Positions 1 through 8,383 of a stretch of DNA of 64,000 bases are shown here, piece by piece (the stretch's first letter is position 1; the number at the start of each line of letters is the position of its first letter). The stretch comes from Ferribacterium limneticum (GTDB taxonomy: Bacteria > Pseudomonadota > Gammaproteobacteria > Burkholderiales > Rhodocyclaceae), in contig NZ_CP075191.1 in the NCBI RefSeq assembly GCF_020510625.1, positions 3,821,501 to 3,885,500 on the forward strand, read 5' to 3'. Both the position numbers and the translations under genes were made by a program. The notes beneath the pieces were generated by a model. The model saw nothing but the letters and a program-made list of their open reading frames with translations. It searched no databases and had not been told where the DNA came from.

Positions 1-53
1 AAGGAAGGCAAGTCGCAGGAACAAAAGCAATCATCGCGAAACTTTTTTCAGGC

Positions 54-80
54 TTAGCACTCTTATGCAGCGAGTGCTAA
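54..80 (+). promoter_or_regulatory. CIRCE operator (HrcA binding site) upstream of rpoH
   Basis: The arms TTAGCACTC (54-62) and GAGTGCTAA (72-80) are separated by exactly 9 bases, which matches the CIRCE consensus at every arm position. CIRCE is the operator of the heat-shock repressor HrcA. It overlaps the likely promoter of rpoH, so HrcA binding should block transcription. hrcA itself is not in the window. Confidence 0.93.
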
Positions 81-83
81 AAT
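54..83 (+). promoter_or_regulatory. Candidate sigma-70 promoter of rpoH
   Basis: A -35-like TTAGCA (54-59) is followed after 18 bases by a -10-like TAAAAT (78-83). Both hexamers lie inside or at the edge of the CIRCE palindrome, which fits repression by promoter occlusion. The predicted start near base 90 leaves a short leader before the Shine-Dalgarno AAGGAG at 98-103. The -35 matches consensus at only four of six bases. Bases 1-53 hold no recognisable gene. Confidence 0.5.
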
Positions 84-114
84 GAAGTTGTAACTTGAAG
101 GAGAAAATTACGCT

Positions 115-975
115 ATGACCTACGCCTTGGCGCTTCCCATCCCCTCGTCAGTTGGAAACATTGATGCCTATATCCAGGCAGCGAATCGTTATCCCATGCT
201 GACCGAGGCCGAGGAGTCCCGGCTGGCCGAGCGTCTCCACAATGATGGCGATGTGGAGGCCGCGCGTCAGCTTGTGCTCTCACATCTACGCCTCGTGATC
301 TCCATTGCCCGCGGCTACCTGGGTTACGGCCTGCCGCATGCCGACCTGATTCAGGAAGGCAACATCGGCCTGATGAAGGCGGTCAAGCGCTTCGACCCGT
401 CGCGCGGTGTGCGTCTGGTGTCCTTTGCCATGCACTGGATCAAGGCCGAAATTCACGAGTACATCCTGAAGAACTGGCGCCTGGTCAAGGTGGCAACGAC
501 CAAGGCCCAGCGCAAGCTGTTCTTCAACCTGCGCAGCATGAAGAGCGGCTACGAGGGCGTCGATACGCTATCCGGCACGCAGGCGGCCGAAGTCGCCGCC
601 CGCCTCGGCGTCAAACAGGATGAAGTGGTCGAGATGGAAACCCGCCTGTCCGGTCGCGATATTGCGCTGGAAGGCAATCCGGACGACGGCGACGAAGCCT
701 TCGCCCCGATCGACTATCTGGCCGACTCGCGCTACGAGCCGACCCGCGTTCTGGAAAACAAGGCGCTGGCCTACCAGCAGAACGAAGGCCTGCACGCCGC
801 GCTGGAAGGGCTCGACCCGCGCAGCCGCCGCATCATCGAAGCGCGCTGGCTGCATGATGGCGAAGCGGCAACGCTGCATGATCTGGCCGCCGAATTTGAT
901 GTTTCCGCCGAGCGGATTCGCCAGATTGAGGTCAAGGCACTGCAAAAAATGCGCGGCGTGCTCGCTGCCGCTTGA
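115..975 (+). CDS. rpoH: RNA polymerase heat-shock sigma factor RpoH (sigma-32)
   Basis: The 286-residue protein has the sigma-70 family layout. Region 2 (about residues 48-120) carries the core-binding DLIQEGNIGLMKAVKRFD stretch, and region 4.2 is a C-terminal helix-turn-helix ending SAERIRQIEVKALQKMR. The RpoH box QRKLFFNLR near residue 132 separates it from RpoD and RpoS. RpoH directs transcription of chaperone and protease genes and is itself normally controlled by DnaK and FtsH. AAGGAG 12 bases upstream supports the ATG. A perfect CIRCE precedes the gene, so HrcA probably also controls it. The gene stands alone and ends at a strong hairpin. Confidence 0.97.
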   Translation: MTYALALPIPSSVGNIDAYIQAANRYPMLTEAEESRLAERLHNDGDVEAARQLVLSHLRLVISIARGYLGYGLPHADLIQEGNIGLMKAVKRFDPSRGVRLVSFAMHWIKAEIHEYILKNWRLVKVATTKAQRKLFFNLRSMKSGYEGVDTLSGTQAAEVAARLGVKQDEVVEMETRLSGRDIALEGNPDDGDEAFAPIDYLADSRYEPTRVLENKALAYQQNEGLHAALEGLDPRSRRIIEARWLHDGEAATLHDLAAEFDVSAERIRQIEVKALQKMRGVLAAA

Positions 976-996
976 CAATCACGCGTTGCCAACACA

Positions 997-1020
997 AAAG
1001 GGGAGCCTCGGCTCCCCTTT
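997..1020. terminator. Bidirectional terminator between rpoH and napB
   Basis: AAAGGGGAGCC (997-1007) pairs perfectly with GGCTCCCCTTT (1010-1020). A T-rich stretch follows on the plus strand and an A-rich one precedes it, giving a U tract for either direction. It sits between the convergent ends of rpoH and napB and probably serves both. Confidence 0.85.
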
Positions 1021-1039
1021 GCTTTTGCTGCGCAGCCGT

Positions 1040-1534
1040 TCAGTTCTTTTTCTTGGCGCCTGCTTTGCTGCCCTTGGCCGCGATATCGCCCTTGAAATCA
1101 TTTTCAACCAGCGGCGGCGCATCGACCTGCGGTACGTGACACTGCGTGCAGTTGTGGCGTAGCGCCGAGCTCTCCGGCAGCACCTTGCCTTCACGATCCC
1201 GGAAGTGGCTGTCACCGATTTTCGGCGCTTTCTTCTTCTGGTAATTGGCCGTGCTGTGGCAGGTCAGACACTGGTTTTCTTCCAGCGTGATTTCGTCAAA
1301 GTTCTCAACCGCGTGCGGGATCACCGGCGGCTGGCTGTTGAAGGTACGCGCCACCTTTTCCTGCCCTCCAGGTTTCCCCCCGAGGTATTTCTTGGCCTCG
1401 GGAGCCTGGTCGACGGCCGCGACATCGGCCCCGCGCATCGGTTTCGGCGACTCCTGCGCCAAGGCAGGCGAGGCGAAGGCCCAGCAGGCGACGGATGCCA
1501 GAACGGCACAGGACAGCTTCAGGGTTTGTTTCAT
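1040..1534 (-). CDS. napB: Periplasmic nitrate reductase, dihaem cytochrome c subunit NapB
   Basis: NapB passes electrons to NapA in the periplasm. The 164-residue precursor starts with a Sec signal peptide (cleavage after ASPALA near residue 26). It has two haem-binding sites, CLTCH and CTQCH, and a conserved central segment with distal histidines (HAVENF, DSHF). The C-terminal tail is rich in lysine and alanine. It is the last gene of the minus-strand napDAGHB operon, about 30 bases after napH, with a GGAGGAG ribosome site. Two CxxCH motifs and operon position make the assignment firm. Confidence 0.95.
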   Translation of the reverse strand: MKQTLKLSCAVLASVACWAFASPALAQESPKPMRGADVAAVDQAPEAKKYLGGKPGGQEKVARTFNSQPPVIPHAVENFDEITLEENQCLTCHSTANYQKKKAPKIGDSHFRDREGKVLPESSALRHNCTQCHVPQVDAPPLVENDFKGDIAAKGSKAGAKKKN

Positions 1535-1564
1535 GATGGGCGCTCCTCCTCTAAGACTCGAACA

Positions 1565-2470
1565 TCACTTGGCTTCGGACTGTACCGTCATGGCAACCGT
1601 CGAGGCCGGGTTATTGGTACGCAATCCGAAGGTAAAGACATCCTTCGAGCAGACATCGATGCAACGACCACAGTTGGTGCAACTTGGCGCCAGGATGACC
1701 GGGCCAACGCCCTTTCCCTCCCCCTTCAGGGCCGGGCGTATGACCTGCGGTTCCGGGCAGACTTCGAAACAATCCATGCAATCGTTGCACGCCGCACGCT
1801 TGGTAGCCGTCACACGCAGTGGACTCCACCGGCCGATCAGGCTGTAGAAGGCGCCGACCGGGCACAGGCGGCCGCACCAGCCACGGCTCATCACGAACAG
1901 GTCGAACAGGAAAATGGCGATGACGATCATCCACGCCGTGCCAAGGCCGAAGATCAACCCGCGATGCAGCATCGACACCGGATTGATCAGTTCCCACAGC
2001 ACCACGCCGGTCACGGCGGAGCCGACCAGCGTCATGCCGAGAATCCAGTAGCGCGTGCGGGCCGACAGGCTACTCGCCCCCTTGATGCCTAGGCGGTCAC
2101 GCAGCCAGCCGGCAGCATCGGTCACAACATTGACCGGGCAGACCCAACTGCAATAAACCCGGCCGCCGACCAGCAAATAGAAGACCAAAGCGATGCCGAC
2201 GCCAATCAGGCCCAGCTTTTCCGGCACATGGCCGCTCATCAGCGATTGCAGGGCGACGTAGGGATCGGTCAGCGGCAGGATGTTCAGCGTGTAGCTGTAA
2301 TTGAGGTTGCCCTTGACGATCCAGATGCCGGCCAATGGCCCGAGCAAAAACAGCGCAAGGATGCTGAACTGGGACAGGCGGCGCAGGATCAGCCACTTGT
2401 GTGCCCCAAACCAGCCTTTTTCCTCAACAGCTTCGGCGCCGATGCGTTTCTTGTTGGCTATCTGGCTCAT
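1565..2470 (-). CDS. napH: NapH, membrane quinol-oxidising iron-sulfur subunit of the Nap system
   Basis: NapH takes electrons from quinol in the inner membrane and hands them to NapG. The 301-residue protein shows four hydrophobic segments (about residues 31-52, 86-103, 141-162 and 171-193), two cytoplasmic CxxxCP motifs (CSWVCPV and CGRLCPV), and two C-terminal [4Fe-4S] motifs, CNDCMDCFEVCPEP and CTNCGRCIDVC. The ATG overlaps the napG stop by 4 bases, so the two are translationally coupled. No napC is present, so NapGH is the only visible route from quinol to NapAB. Confidence 0.94.
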   Translation of the reverse strand: MSQIANKKRIGAEAVEEKGWFGAHKWLILRRLSQFSILALFLLGPLAGIWIVKGNLNYSYTLNILPLTDPYVALQSLMSGHVPEKLGLIGVGIALVFYLLVGGRVYCSWVCPVNVVTDAAGWLRDRLGIKGASSLSARTRYWILGMTLVGSAVTGVVLWELINPVSMLHRGLIFGLGTAWMIVIAIFLFDLFVMSRGWCGRLCPVGAFYSLIGRWSPLRVTATKRAACNDCMDCFEVCPEPQVIRPALKGEGKGVGPVILAPSCTNCGRCIDVCSKDVFTFGLRTNNPASTVAMTVQSEAK

Positions 2471-3339
2471 GGCTTGCCCCCCAATCCGGGTGGCGTGCTC
2501 GGGATGACACCCGCCTCGCTACCGGCCATGCCACGCATCGATTCGGTTTGACCTGAGGCCGGATCGTAGTGACCGGGCAAAACAGCGCCCTCGGGCACGC
2601 GGTCAGGCAGATCGATCATCTTGGATTCATCGATCAGCGATTGGCCGGCCTTCTTCTGTTCATCCCAGCCGACGCGATAGTGGTGACCGAGTTCGCCCTT
2701 GGCCAGCTTGGGCGGCAGGACACGAATGGCGGACTCTTCCAGTACGCACGACTTCTCGCATTTGCCACAGCCGGTGCAATGCTCGGAATGGACGGTCGGC
2801 AGGAACATGGCATGACGACCGGTGCGCGTATTGGGCACCATGTCGAGCGTGATTGCCTTGTCGATGACCGGGCAAACGCGGTAGCAGACGTCGCAGCGCA
2901 GGCCGAGGAAATTCAGGCAGGTTTCGTGGTCGATCAGCACCGCCACGCCCATCTTGGCTTTGTTGATGTCGGTCAGCGCATGGTCCAGCGCCTTGGTCGG
3001 GCAGGCCTTGACGCAAGGGATGTCGTCGCACATCTCACACGGAATATTCCGCGCATTGAAGAACGGCGTACCGGTGGCAACCGGCGTTTCCGGCTTGGCC
3101 AGTTCCAGGGTGTTGTAGGGGCAATCGCGGACGCATAGCCCGCAACGTATGCATGCCCCCAGGAAATCGTCCTCGGGCAGCGCTCCGGGCGGCCGCAGGG
3201 CAAGGGCCGGCAAGGCCTTCGATTGCTTGGCATAGAGGCCCAGACCCAGGCCCAGCATGCCGACGCCGCACGCCATGCGGGCGGTGTCGAACATGAACTG
3301 GCGGCGGGCGGCGCTGCTTTTTGGGGTGTCGCTTTTCAT
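2467..3339 (-). CDS. napG: NapG, periplasmic ferredoxin-type subunit of the Nap system
   Basis: The 290-residue protein begins with a twin-arginine export signal (ARRQFMFDTAR, then a hydrophobic stretch), so it is exported folded with its clusters. Four [4Fe-4S] binding motifs follow: CIRCGLCVRDCP, CEMCDDIPCVKACP, CDVCYRVCP and CTGCGKCEKSC. It works with NapH as a quinol-linked electron donor to NapAB. It lies between napA and napH. An 88-base gap containing a hairpin separates it from napA, while it overlaps napH by 4 bases. Confidence 0.94.
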   Translation of the reverse strand: MKSDTPKSSAARRQFMFDTARMACGVGMLGLGLGLYAKQSKALPALALRPPGALPEDDFLGACIRCGLCVRDCPYNTLELAKPETPVATGTPFFNARNIPCEMCDDIPCVKACPTKALDHALTDINKAKMGVAVLIDHETCLNFLGLRCDVCYRVCPVIDKAITLDMVPNTRTGRHAMFLPTVHSEHCTGCGKCEKSCVLEESAIRVLPPKLAKGELGHHYRVGWDEQKKAGQSLIDESKMIDLPDRVPEGAVLPGHYDPASGQTESMRGMAGSEAGVIPSTPPGLGGKP

Positions 3340-3361
3340 CTCTTTCTCATCGTTCGGTTAT

Positions 3362-3400
3362 GTCGGCCACGGGCGGGCCCCTTTCCCACCCGTTTCCGAC
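3362..3400 (-). repeat. Intercistronic stem-loop between napA and napG
   Basis: GTCGG (3362-3366) pairs with CCGAC (3396-3400). An inner stem made of 3369-3377 and 3385-3393 has one mismatch and is mostly G-C. The two stems are separated by a small internal loop. There is no U tract, so this looks like an mRNA-processing or stability hairpin that could set the napA to napGHB ratio rather than a full terminator. Confidence 0.5.
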
Positions 3401-3427
3401 ACTCCCTGATTGCCTCGGTTGATTCGT

Positions 3428-5980
3428 TTATGCCTTGACGACCTTGCAGGCGCATTTCTTGTAGTCGGTCTCTTTCGAGATCGGACAGGTCGCATCCAGC
3501 GTCAGCTTGTTGACCAGACGATGCTCGTCGAAGAAGGGCGCGAAGACCAGCCCGACCGGCGGCTTGTTGCGTCCCTTGGTTTCGACGCGCAACTGGATTT
3601 CGCCGCGGCGGGTCGACAGCTTGACCACGTCGTTGCGGGCCAGGCCGCGCTTCTTGGCATCTTCCGGGTGCATGTAAACCACGGCATCCGGCATTGCCTT
3701 GTACAACTCGGGAACGCGGCGGGTCATCGAACCGGTATGCCAGTGTTCGAGCACGCGACCGGTGCAAAGCCAGAGGTCGTAATCGGCATCAGGCATTTCG
3801 GCTGCTGGCTGGTAGGGCAGCGCGAAAGCGATCGCCTTGCCGTCCGGGTAACCGTAGAAACGCACGCCTTCGCCCTTCGGCACATAGGTGTCGTAGCCCT
3901 CGCGGAAGCGCCACAGCGTTTCCTTGCCATCGACCACCGGCCAGCGCAGGCCACGCGCCTTGTGATAGACGTCGAAATTGGCCAGGTCATGCGCCTTGCC
4001 ACGGCCAAAGCTGGCGTATTCCTCGAACAAGCCTTTCTGCACGTAGAAACCGAAGGCCTGGGACTCGTCGTTCATGTAGTCCTTGATGCCGTGGGCGTTG
4101 ACCTTCTTCACCTCGTCCAGCCCGAACTTGTTGACCTGGCCGTTGGCAAAGAGCACGTCGTAAAGGGTCTTGCCCTTGTATTCGGGATTCTTGTCGAGCA
4201 ACTCGGCCGGCCACACTTCCTCGACCTTGAAGCGCTTCGAGAACTCCATGTACTGCCACAGATCGGACTTGCCCTCGCCCGGCGCCTTGACCTGCTGGCG
4301 CCACATCTGGCCGCGGCGCTCGGCATTGCCGTACATGCCTTCCTTCTCCATCCACATGGCGCAGGGCAGGATCAAATCGGAGGACATGGCGGAGACGGTC
4401 GGATAAACGTCGGAAACCACCACGAAGGCCTTGGGATTGCGCCAACCCGGGTAGATTTCATCATTGACGTTCGGCCCGGCTTGCATGTTGTTGGTCGTCG
4501 ACGTCCAGTAGAAGCCGAGCTTGCCGTCCTTCAGCGCCCGGCTCTGGGCCACGGCGTGCAGGCCGATCCAGTCGGGGATCGTACCGGCTGGCAGCTTCCA
4601 CAGCTTTTCGGACAATTCGCGGTGCTTGGGATTCATCACCACCATGTCGGCCGGCAGGCGATGGGCGAAGGTGCCCACTTCGCGTGCCGTACCGCACGCT
4701 GACGGCTGACCGGTCAGCGAGAACGGCCCGTTGCCCGGCTCGGAAATCTTGCCGACCAGCAGGTGCACGTTGTAGATCATGTTGTTCACCCAGGTACCCC
4801 GGGTGTGCTGGTTAAAGCCCATGGTCCAGTAGGAAACGACCTTGACCTTCGGGTCGGCGTAGGCCTTGGCCAGCGCTTCGAGATTTTCCTTGGGCACACC
4901 GGAAATTTCGTGCGCCTTGTCCAGCGTGTATTCGGAGACGAAGGCGGCAAACTCGTCGAAAGTCATCGGCGCTGAGTTGTTCGGATTGCCCTTCGGTTTG
5001 CCATCCTCGCCCGGGTAGCCGTTGTTCATGGCGACCTTTTCCAGCGGGTGATTCGGGCGCAGGCCGTAGCCGATGTCGGTCACGCCCTTGGCGAACTTGA
5101 CGTGCTTGGCGACGAAATCCTTGTTGACCGCACCGGTCGTGATGATGTGATTACAGATGTAGTTGAGGATGGCCAGGTCGGACTGCGGCTTGAAGATCAG
5201 CGTGTTGTCGGCCAGCTCGCAGGAGCGGTGGCTGAAGGTGGACAACACATGCACCTTGACGTGCTTGGCACTGAGCCGGCGATCGGTGATGCGCGACCAG
5301 AGGATCGGGTGCATCTCGGCCATGTTCGAGCCCCACAGCGCGAAAACGTCGGCGTGCTCGGCGTCGTCATAGCAACCCATCGGCTCGTCGATGCCGAAGG
5401 TGCGCATGAAGCCGGCAACGGCCGAGGCCATGCAGTGGCGGGCGTTGGGGTCGAGGTTGTTGGTGCGGAAGCCGGCCTTCATCAGCTTGGCGGCGGCGTA
5501 GCCTTCCCACACGGTCCACTGGCCGGAGCCGAACATGGCGATATTGCGCGGCCCGCCTTCCTTGAGTGCGGCCTTGCACTTCTCTTCCATGATGTCGAGC
5601 GCCTGGGTCCAGGTGATCGGCTTGAAGTCGCCATTCTTGTCGTACTTGCCGTCCTTCATGCGCAACATCGGCGACATCAGGCGGTCTTTGCCGTATTGAA
5701 TCTTCGAGAGGAAATAGCCCTTGATGCAGTTCAGGCCGCGATTGACCGGTGCATCCGGATCGCCCTGGGTGGCCACGACACGGCCTTCCTTGACGCCGAC
5801 CAGCACACCGCAACCGGTACCGCAGTAACGGCAGACGCCCTTGTCCCAACGGACACCGTCATCCTTGCCCTTTTGCTGCGCCTGAACGAGGCCGGGAACT
5901 GCAATCCCCGCCGTCGCAGCTGCTGCAGCCACCGCATTGCTCTTGATGAAATCACGCCGGGTCAGTTTCACTTGCAGCAT
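3428..5980 (-). CDS. napA: Periplasmic nitrate reductase catalytic subunit NapA
   Basis: NapA reduces nitrate to nitrite at a molybdenum bis-MGD centre. The chosen ATG at 5980 gives 850 residues starting with a twin-arginine signal (LTRRDFIKSNAVAAAAA) and cleavage near LVQAQ. This is better than the longer in-frame start, which would bury the signal. The [4Fe-4S] motif CRYCGTGC with a later Cys in CIKGYF, and the molybdenum-ligating Cys in ARHCMASAV, are present. The start is 1 base from the napD stop. Maturation should need MobA (encoded at 41526) and the NapD chaperone. Confidence 0.97.
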   Translation of the reverse strand: MLQVKLTRRDFIKSNAVAAAAATAGIAVPGLVQAQQKGKDDGVRWDKGVCRYCGTGCGVLVGVKEGRVVATQGDPDAPVNRGLNCIKGYFLSKIQYGKDRLMSPMLRMKDGKYDKNGDFKPITWTQALDIMEEKCKAALKEGGPRNIAMFGSGQWTVWEGYAAAKLMKAGFRTNNLDPNARHCMASAVAGFMRTFGIDEPMGCYDDAEHADVFALWGSNMAEMHPILWSRITDRRLSAKHVKVHVLSTFSHRSCELADNTLIFKPQSDLAILNYICNHIITTGAVNKDFVAKHVKFAKGVTDIGYGLRPNHPLEKVAMNNGYPGEDGKPKGNPNNSAPMTFDEFAAFVSEYTLDKAHEISGVPKENLEALAKAYADPKVKVVSYWTMGFNQHTRGTWVNNMIYNVHLLVGKISEPGNGPFSLTGQPSACGTAREVGTFAHRLPADMVVMNPKHRELSEKLWKLPAGTIPDWIGLHAVAQSRALKDGKLGFYWTSTTNNMQAGPNVNDEIYPGWRNPKAFVVVSDVYPTVSAMSSDLILPCAMWMEKEGMYGNAERRGQMWRQQVKAPGEGKSDLWQYMEFSKRFKVEEVWPAELLDKNPEYKGKTLYDVLFANGQVNKFGLDEVKKVNAHGIKDYMNDESQAFGFYVQKGLFEEYASFGRGKAHDLANFDVYHKARGLRWPVVDGKETLWRFREGYDTYVPKGEGVRFYGYPDGKAIAFALPYQPAAEMPDADYDLWLCTGRVLEHWHTGSMTRRVPELYKAMPDAVVYMHPEDAKKRGLARNDVVKLSTRRGEIQLRVETKGRNKPPVGLVFAPFFDEHRLVNKLTLDATCPISKETDYKKCACKVVKA

Positions 5981-5981
5981 C

Positions 5982-6254
5982 TCAGGCCTCCTCGTCTGGA
6001 TCGGATTCGTATTGGTGATACACCAGCGAGGCCGAGAGAACTCCCGGCATCTGGCGTATTTCCTCAAAGATTTCGACTGTGGCGCCTTCAGAGGCTGTCT
6101 CGATGGAAACGATCATCCGCCCATCTTCGGCTACGGCATGAACCCCAACCCCGGCAAGAAGCCGCAATTGCGCGGCCACTTGATCTGCATCCGTCGGCAA
6201 TACGCCGAGGATCAGGCTGGAGATATTGACTCCTTCAGAGACCTTCATGTCCAT
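5982..6254 (-). CDS. napD: NapD, cytoplasmic chaperone of NapA
   Basis: This 90-residue acidic protein has the NapD fold pattern: the NISSLILGVLPTDADQVA start, a VHAVAEDGRMIVSIE core and the late LPGVLSASLVYH-like helix and strand (here MPGVLSASLVYH). NapD binds the twin-arginine leader of NapA and prevents export before cofactor insertion. It is the first gene of the operon, with napA starting 1 base after its stop. An FNR-like box lies about 110 bases upstream. Confidence 0.93.
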   Translation of the reverse strand: MDMKVSEGVNISSLILGVLPTDADQVAAQLRLLAGVGVHAVAEDGRMIVSIETASEGATVEIFEEIRQMPGVLSASLVYHQYESDPDEEA

Positions 6255-6364
6255 ACAACGCCCAGTCAGTTTGATGTCAGCCAGCGCAATCTACGCCCAT
6301 AAGCCGGCGCTTCTTTAGCGCACATCAAAATGACGGAAATACCCCTAAATTTATTACAGGTATG

Positions 6365-6378
6365 TTGACGACTATCAA
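6365..6378 (-). promoter_or_regulatory. Candidate FNR/ANR box for the nap operon
   Basis: TTGAC-N4-ATCAA matches the FNR consensus TTGAT-N4-ATCAA at nine of ten positions. It overlaps the tatD stop codon and is centred about 117 bases before the napD start. Class II spacing would put the start site near 6330, where only a weak -10 (GTATTT) can be seen. Oxygen-responsive control of nap is common in this group. Confidence 0.5.
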
Positions 6379-7136
6379 GTGCGCAGAAGCACCCGGCGCG
6401 CGTTGGCGGTAGTCGCCGACATTATCTCGGCCCGGCTGAGGCTGCGCAGTTCGGCCAAGACATCGGCAATACGGGCCAATTCAGCCGGCGAGTTGCGCCC
6501 GCCGTTCAGCCAGGCGGGCGGAATGTCCGGCGCGTCGGTTTCAAGAACGATGGATTCGAGCAGCAAGCTTTTCGCCAGTTCCCGGATACGCGTCGAACCG
6601 CTGAACGTCATCGCCCCGCCGAAACCCAGCACAAAGCCCAGCTTGATGAACTCGTCGGCCTGCTGAGCGCTGCCATTGAAGGCATGAGCAATCCCACCGC
6701 GGACGCGGATGCGGCGCAATTGTTTGAGGATGGGATCGACGGCCCGCCGGACATGCAGCAGTACCGGCAGGTCGAATTCGCGCGCCAGCTTCAGTTGCTC
6801 GACAAAGAAGAATTCCTGACGAGCCGGATCGATGTCGCCGACAAAAAGGTCCAGACCAATTTCACCCACAGCGACTGGCCGCTCCCGCGCCAGCCAGTCG
6901 CGCAGCAGTGCCAGATCACCTTCCTGGGCCTGCATGACAAGCATCGGGTGAATGCCGTAGGCGGCAAGGCAGCCGGCGTAACGTTCGACCGTCGCCTTGG
7001 TCTTTTCGAACCCCGCTACCGCCACCGCCGGTACGACGATACGCTCGACCCCCACCGCCAGTGCCGCCGCATGCACAGCATCACGATCAGCGTCGAACTC
7101 GGCTGCATCGAGATGGCAGTGCGTGTCGATCAGCAT
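6375..7136 (-). CDS. tatD: TatD-family metal-dependent hydrolase / DNase
   Basis: The start at 7136 gives 253 residues beginning MLIDTHCHLD, the hallmark N-terminal metal site (HxH) of TatD proteins. Further metal-site segments are VGEIGLDLF, LHVRRAVDP (first His), IAHAFNGS and ETDAPDIPP. Members hydrolyse phosphodiester bonds, often as 3'-5' exonucleases. The ATG overlaps the dadA stop by 7 bases, and the gene ends the run that begins at yicC. An upstream in-frame start is rejected because it lies inside dadA. Whether this is TatD, YcfH or YjjV cannot be settled from the sequence. Confidence 0.88.
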   Translation of the reverse strand: MLIDTHCHLDAAEFDADRDAVHAAALAVGVERIVVPAVAVAGFEKTKATVERYAGCLAAYGIHPMLVMQAQEGDLALLRDWLARERPVAVGEIGLDLFVGDIDPARQEFFFVEQLKLAREFDLPVLLHVRRAVDPILKQLRRIRVRGGIAHAFNGSAQQADEFIKLGFVLGFGGAMTFSGSTRIRELAKSLLLESIVLETDAPDIPPAWLNGGRNSPAELARIADVLAELRSLSRAEIMSATTANARRVLLRT

Positions 7137-8383
7137 CGCAGGAAGGGGAAATCCGGATCGGGCAGGGTGCCGCTCATCAACTCGGCCAACGAGGCCGCCG
7201 AGCCGCAGGCCATCGTCCACCCCAGCGTGCCGTGGCCGGTATTGAGCCACAGGTTGCGATAGCGGGTCTGGCCGATATACGGCACGTTCGATGGGGTGGC
7301 CGGACGCAAGCCGCACCACATGGCCGGTTCGCCAAGAATTTCCAGACGCGGGAAAAGCTGGCGAGTACGATCAATCAGGGCCTGGCAGCGGACCTGGTTG
7401 AGTTCGAGGTTATAGCCATTGAATTCAGCAGTACCGGCAATGCGCAGGCGATTACCGAGCCGGGAAAAGACCAGCTTGCGCTCGTCGTCGGTCAGGCTGA
7501 CCGTCGGCGCCAGCGAACCTTCGGCCAGCGTCAGCGTGGCCGAATAGCCCTTGGCCGGATAGACCGGCAGGCCGACCCCGATTGGTTTGAGCAACAAGGG
7601 CGAATAGCTGCCGAGGGCGACGACATAGGCATCGGCCGTCAGCAGTTCGCTGCCCCCTTCACCGCGCACCAGCACCCCGGCGATCTTGCTGCCACCCGGC
7701 GCGATCTGCTCGACGCTCAGGCCAAAGCGAAAATCAACGCCGGCGGCTTGAGCCCGTTCAGCCAGGGCACAGGTAAATTTGTGGGCATCACCGGATTCGT
7801 CCGAACGCGTGTAGTCGCCACCGACCAGCAGATGCCGCGCCCCGGCTAGGGCCGGTTCAATTTCCAGGCATTTGTCGACATCGACCGTGTCACGATCGAG
7901 CCCGAACTGGCGCATGACACGCGCCGCCTTGATCGCCGCTGAAAGCTCGGCGCGATCAGTGTAGATATGCAGAATGCCGCGTTCGAGATGATCGTATTGC
8001 AGCCCCAGCTCTTCGCGCAGGGCCTGCAGCCGTCCCCGGCTGTAAAGAGCCATGGCGACGATGGCGGCGATGTTGCGCCGGGTCCGGCCGGGCAAGCATT
8101 CACCGAGAAAGCGCAAACCCCAGGCCAACTGGGCCGGGTCGGCCCGCCAGCGCCACAACAGCGGGGCATCCTCACGCCCAAGCCACTTGAGGACGCGCGG
8201 CAGGACATGCGGATTGGCCCACGGTTCGGCATGCGAAACCGAGATCTGGCCGCCGTTGGCGAAGCTGGTTTCATTACCGGCCACCGGCTGACGGTCGACC
8301 ACTGTGACCTGGTGCCCGGCTCGAGCGAGATACCACGCGCTCGTTGTGCCGACAACGCCGGCACCCAGCACGAGCACTCTCAA
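7130..8383 (-). CDS. dadA: D-amino acid dehydrogenase DadA
   Basis: This 417-residue flavoprotein starts with the FAD-binding Rossmann motif GAGVVGTTSAWYL, followed by VDRQP and ETSFANGGQISVSHAEPWANP, which is characteristic of DadA. The C-terminal FAD-contact motif LNTGHGTLGWTMACGSA is intact. The enzyme oxidises D-amino acids, classically D-alanine, to 2-oxo acids at the inner membrane and feeds electrons to quinone. The start overlaps the spoT stop by 4 bases. Pairing with spoT rather than with an alanine racemase gene is unusual compared with the enteric dadAX operon. Confidence 0.92.
   Translation of the reverse strand: MRVLVLGAGVVGTTSAWYLARAGHQVTVVDRQPVAGNETSFANGGQISVSHAEPWANPHVLPRVLKWLGREDAPLLWRWRADPAQLAWGLRFLGECLPGRTRRNIAAIVAMALYSRGRLQALREELGLQYDHLERGILHIYTDRAELSAAIKAARVMRQFGLDRDTVDVDKCLEIEPALAGARHLLVGGDYTRSDESGDAHKFTCALAERAQAAGVDFRFGLSVEQIAPGGSKIAGVLVRGEGGSELLTADAYVVALGSYSPLLLKPIGVGLPVYPAKGYSATLTLAEGSLAPTVSLTDDERKLVFSRLGNRLRIAGTAEFNGYNLELNQVRCQALIDRTRQLFPRLEILGEPAMWCGLRPATPSNVPYIGQTRYRNLWLNTGHGTLGWTMACGSAASLAELMSGTLPDPDFPFLRC

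Noticed and set aside
6340..6346. NarL/NarP heptamer TACCCCT in front of the nap operon
   Set aside because: A single heptamer without a partner in the 7-2-7 arrangement is expected by chance.
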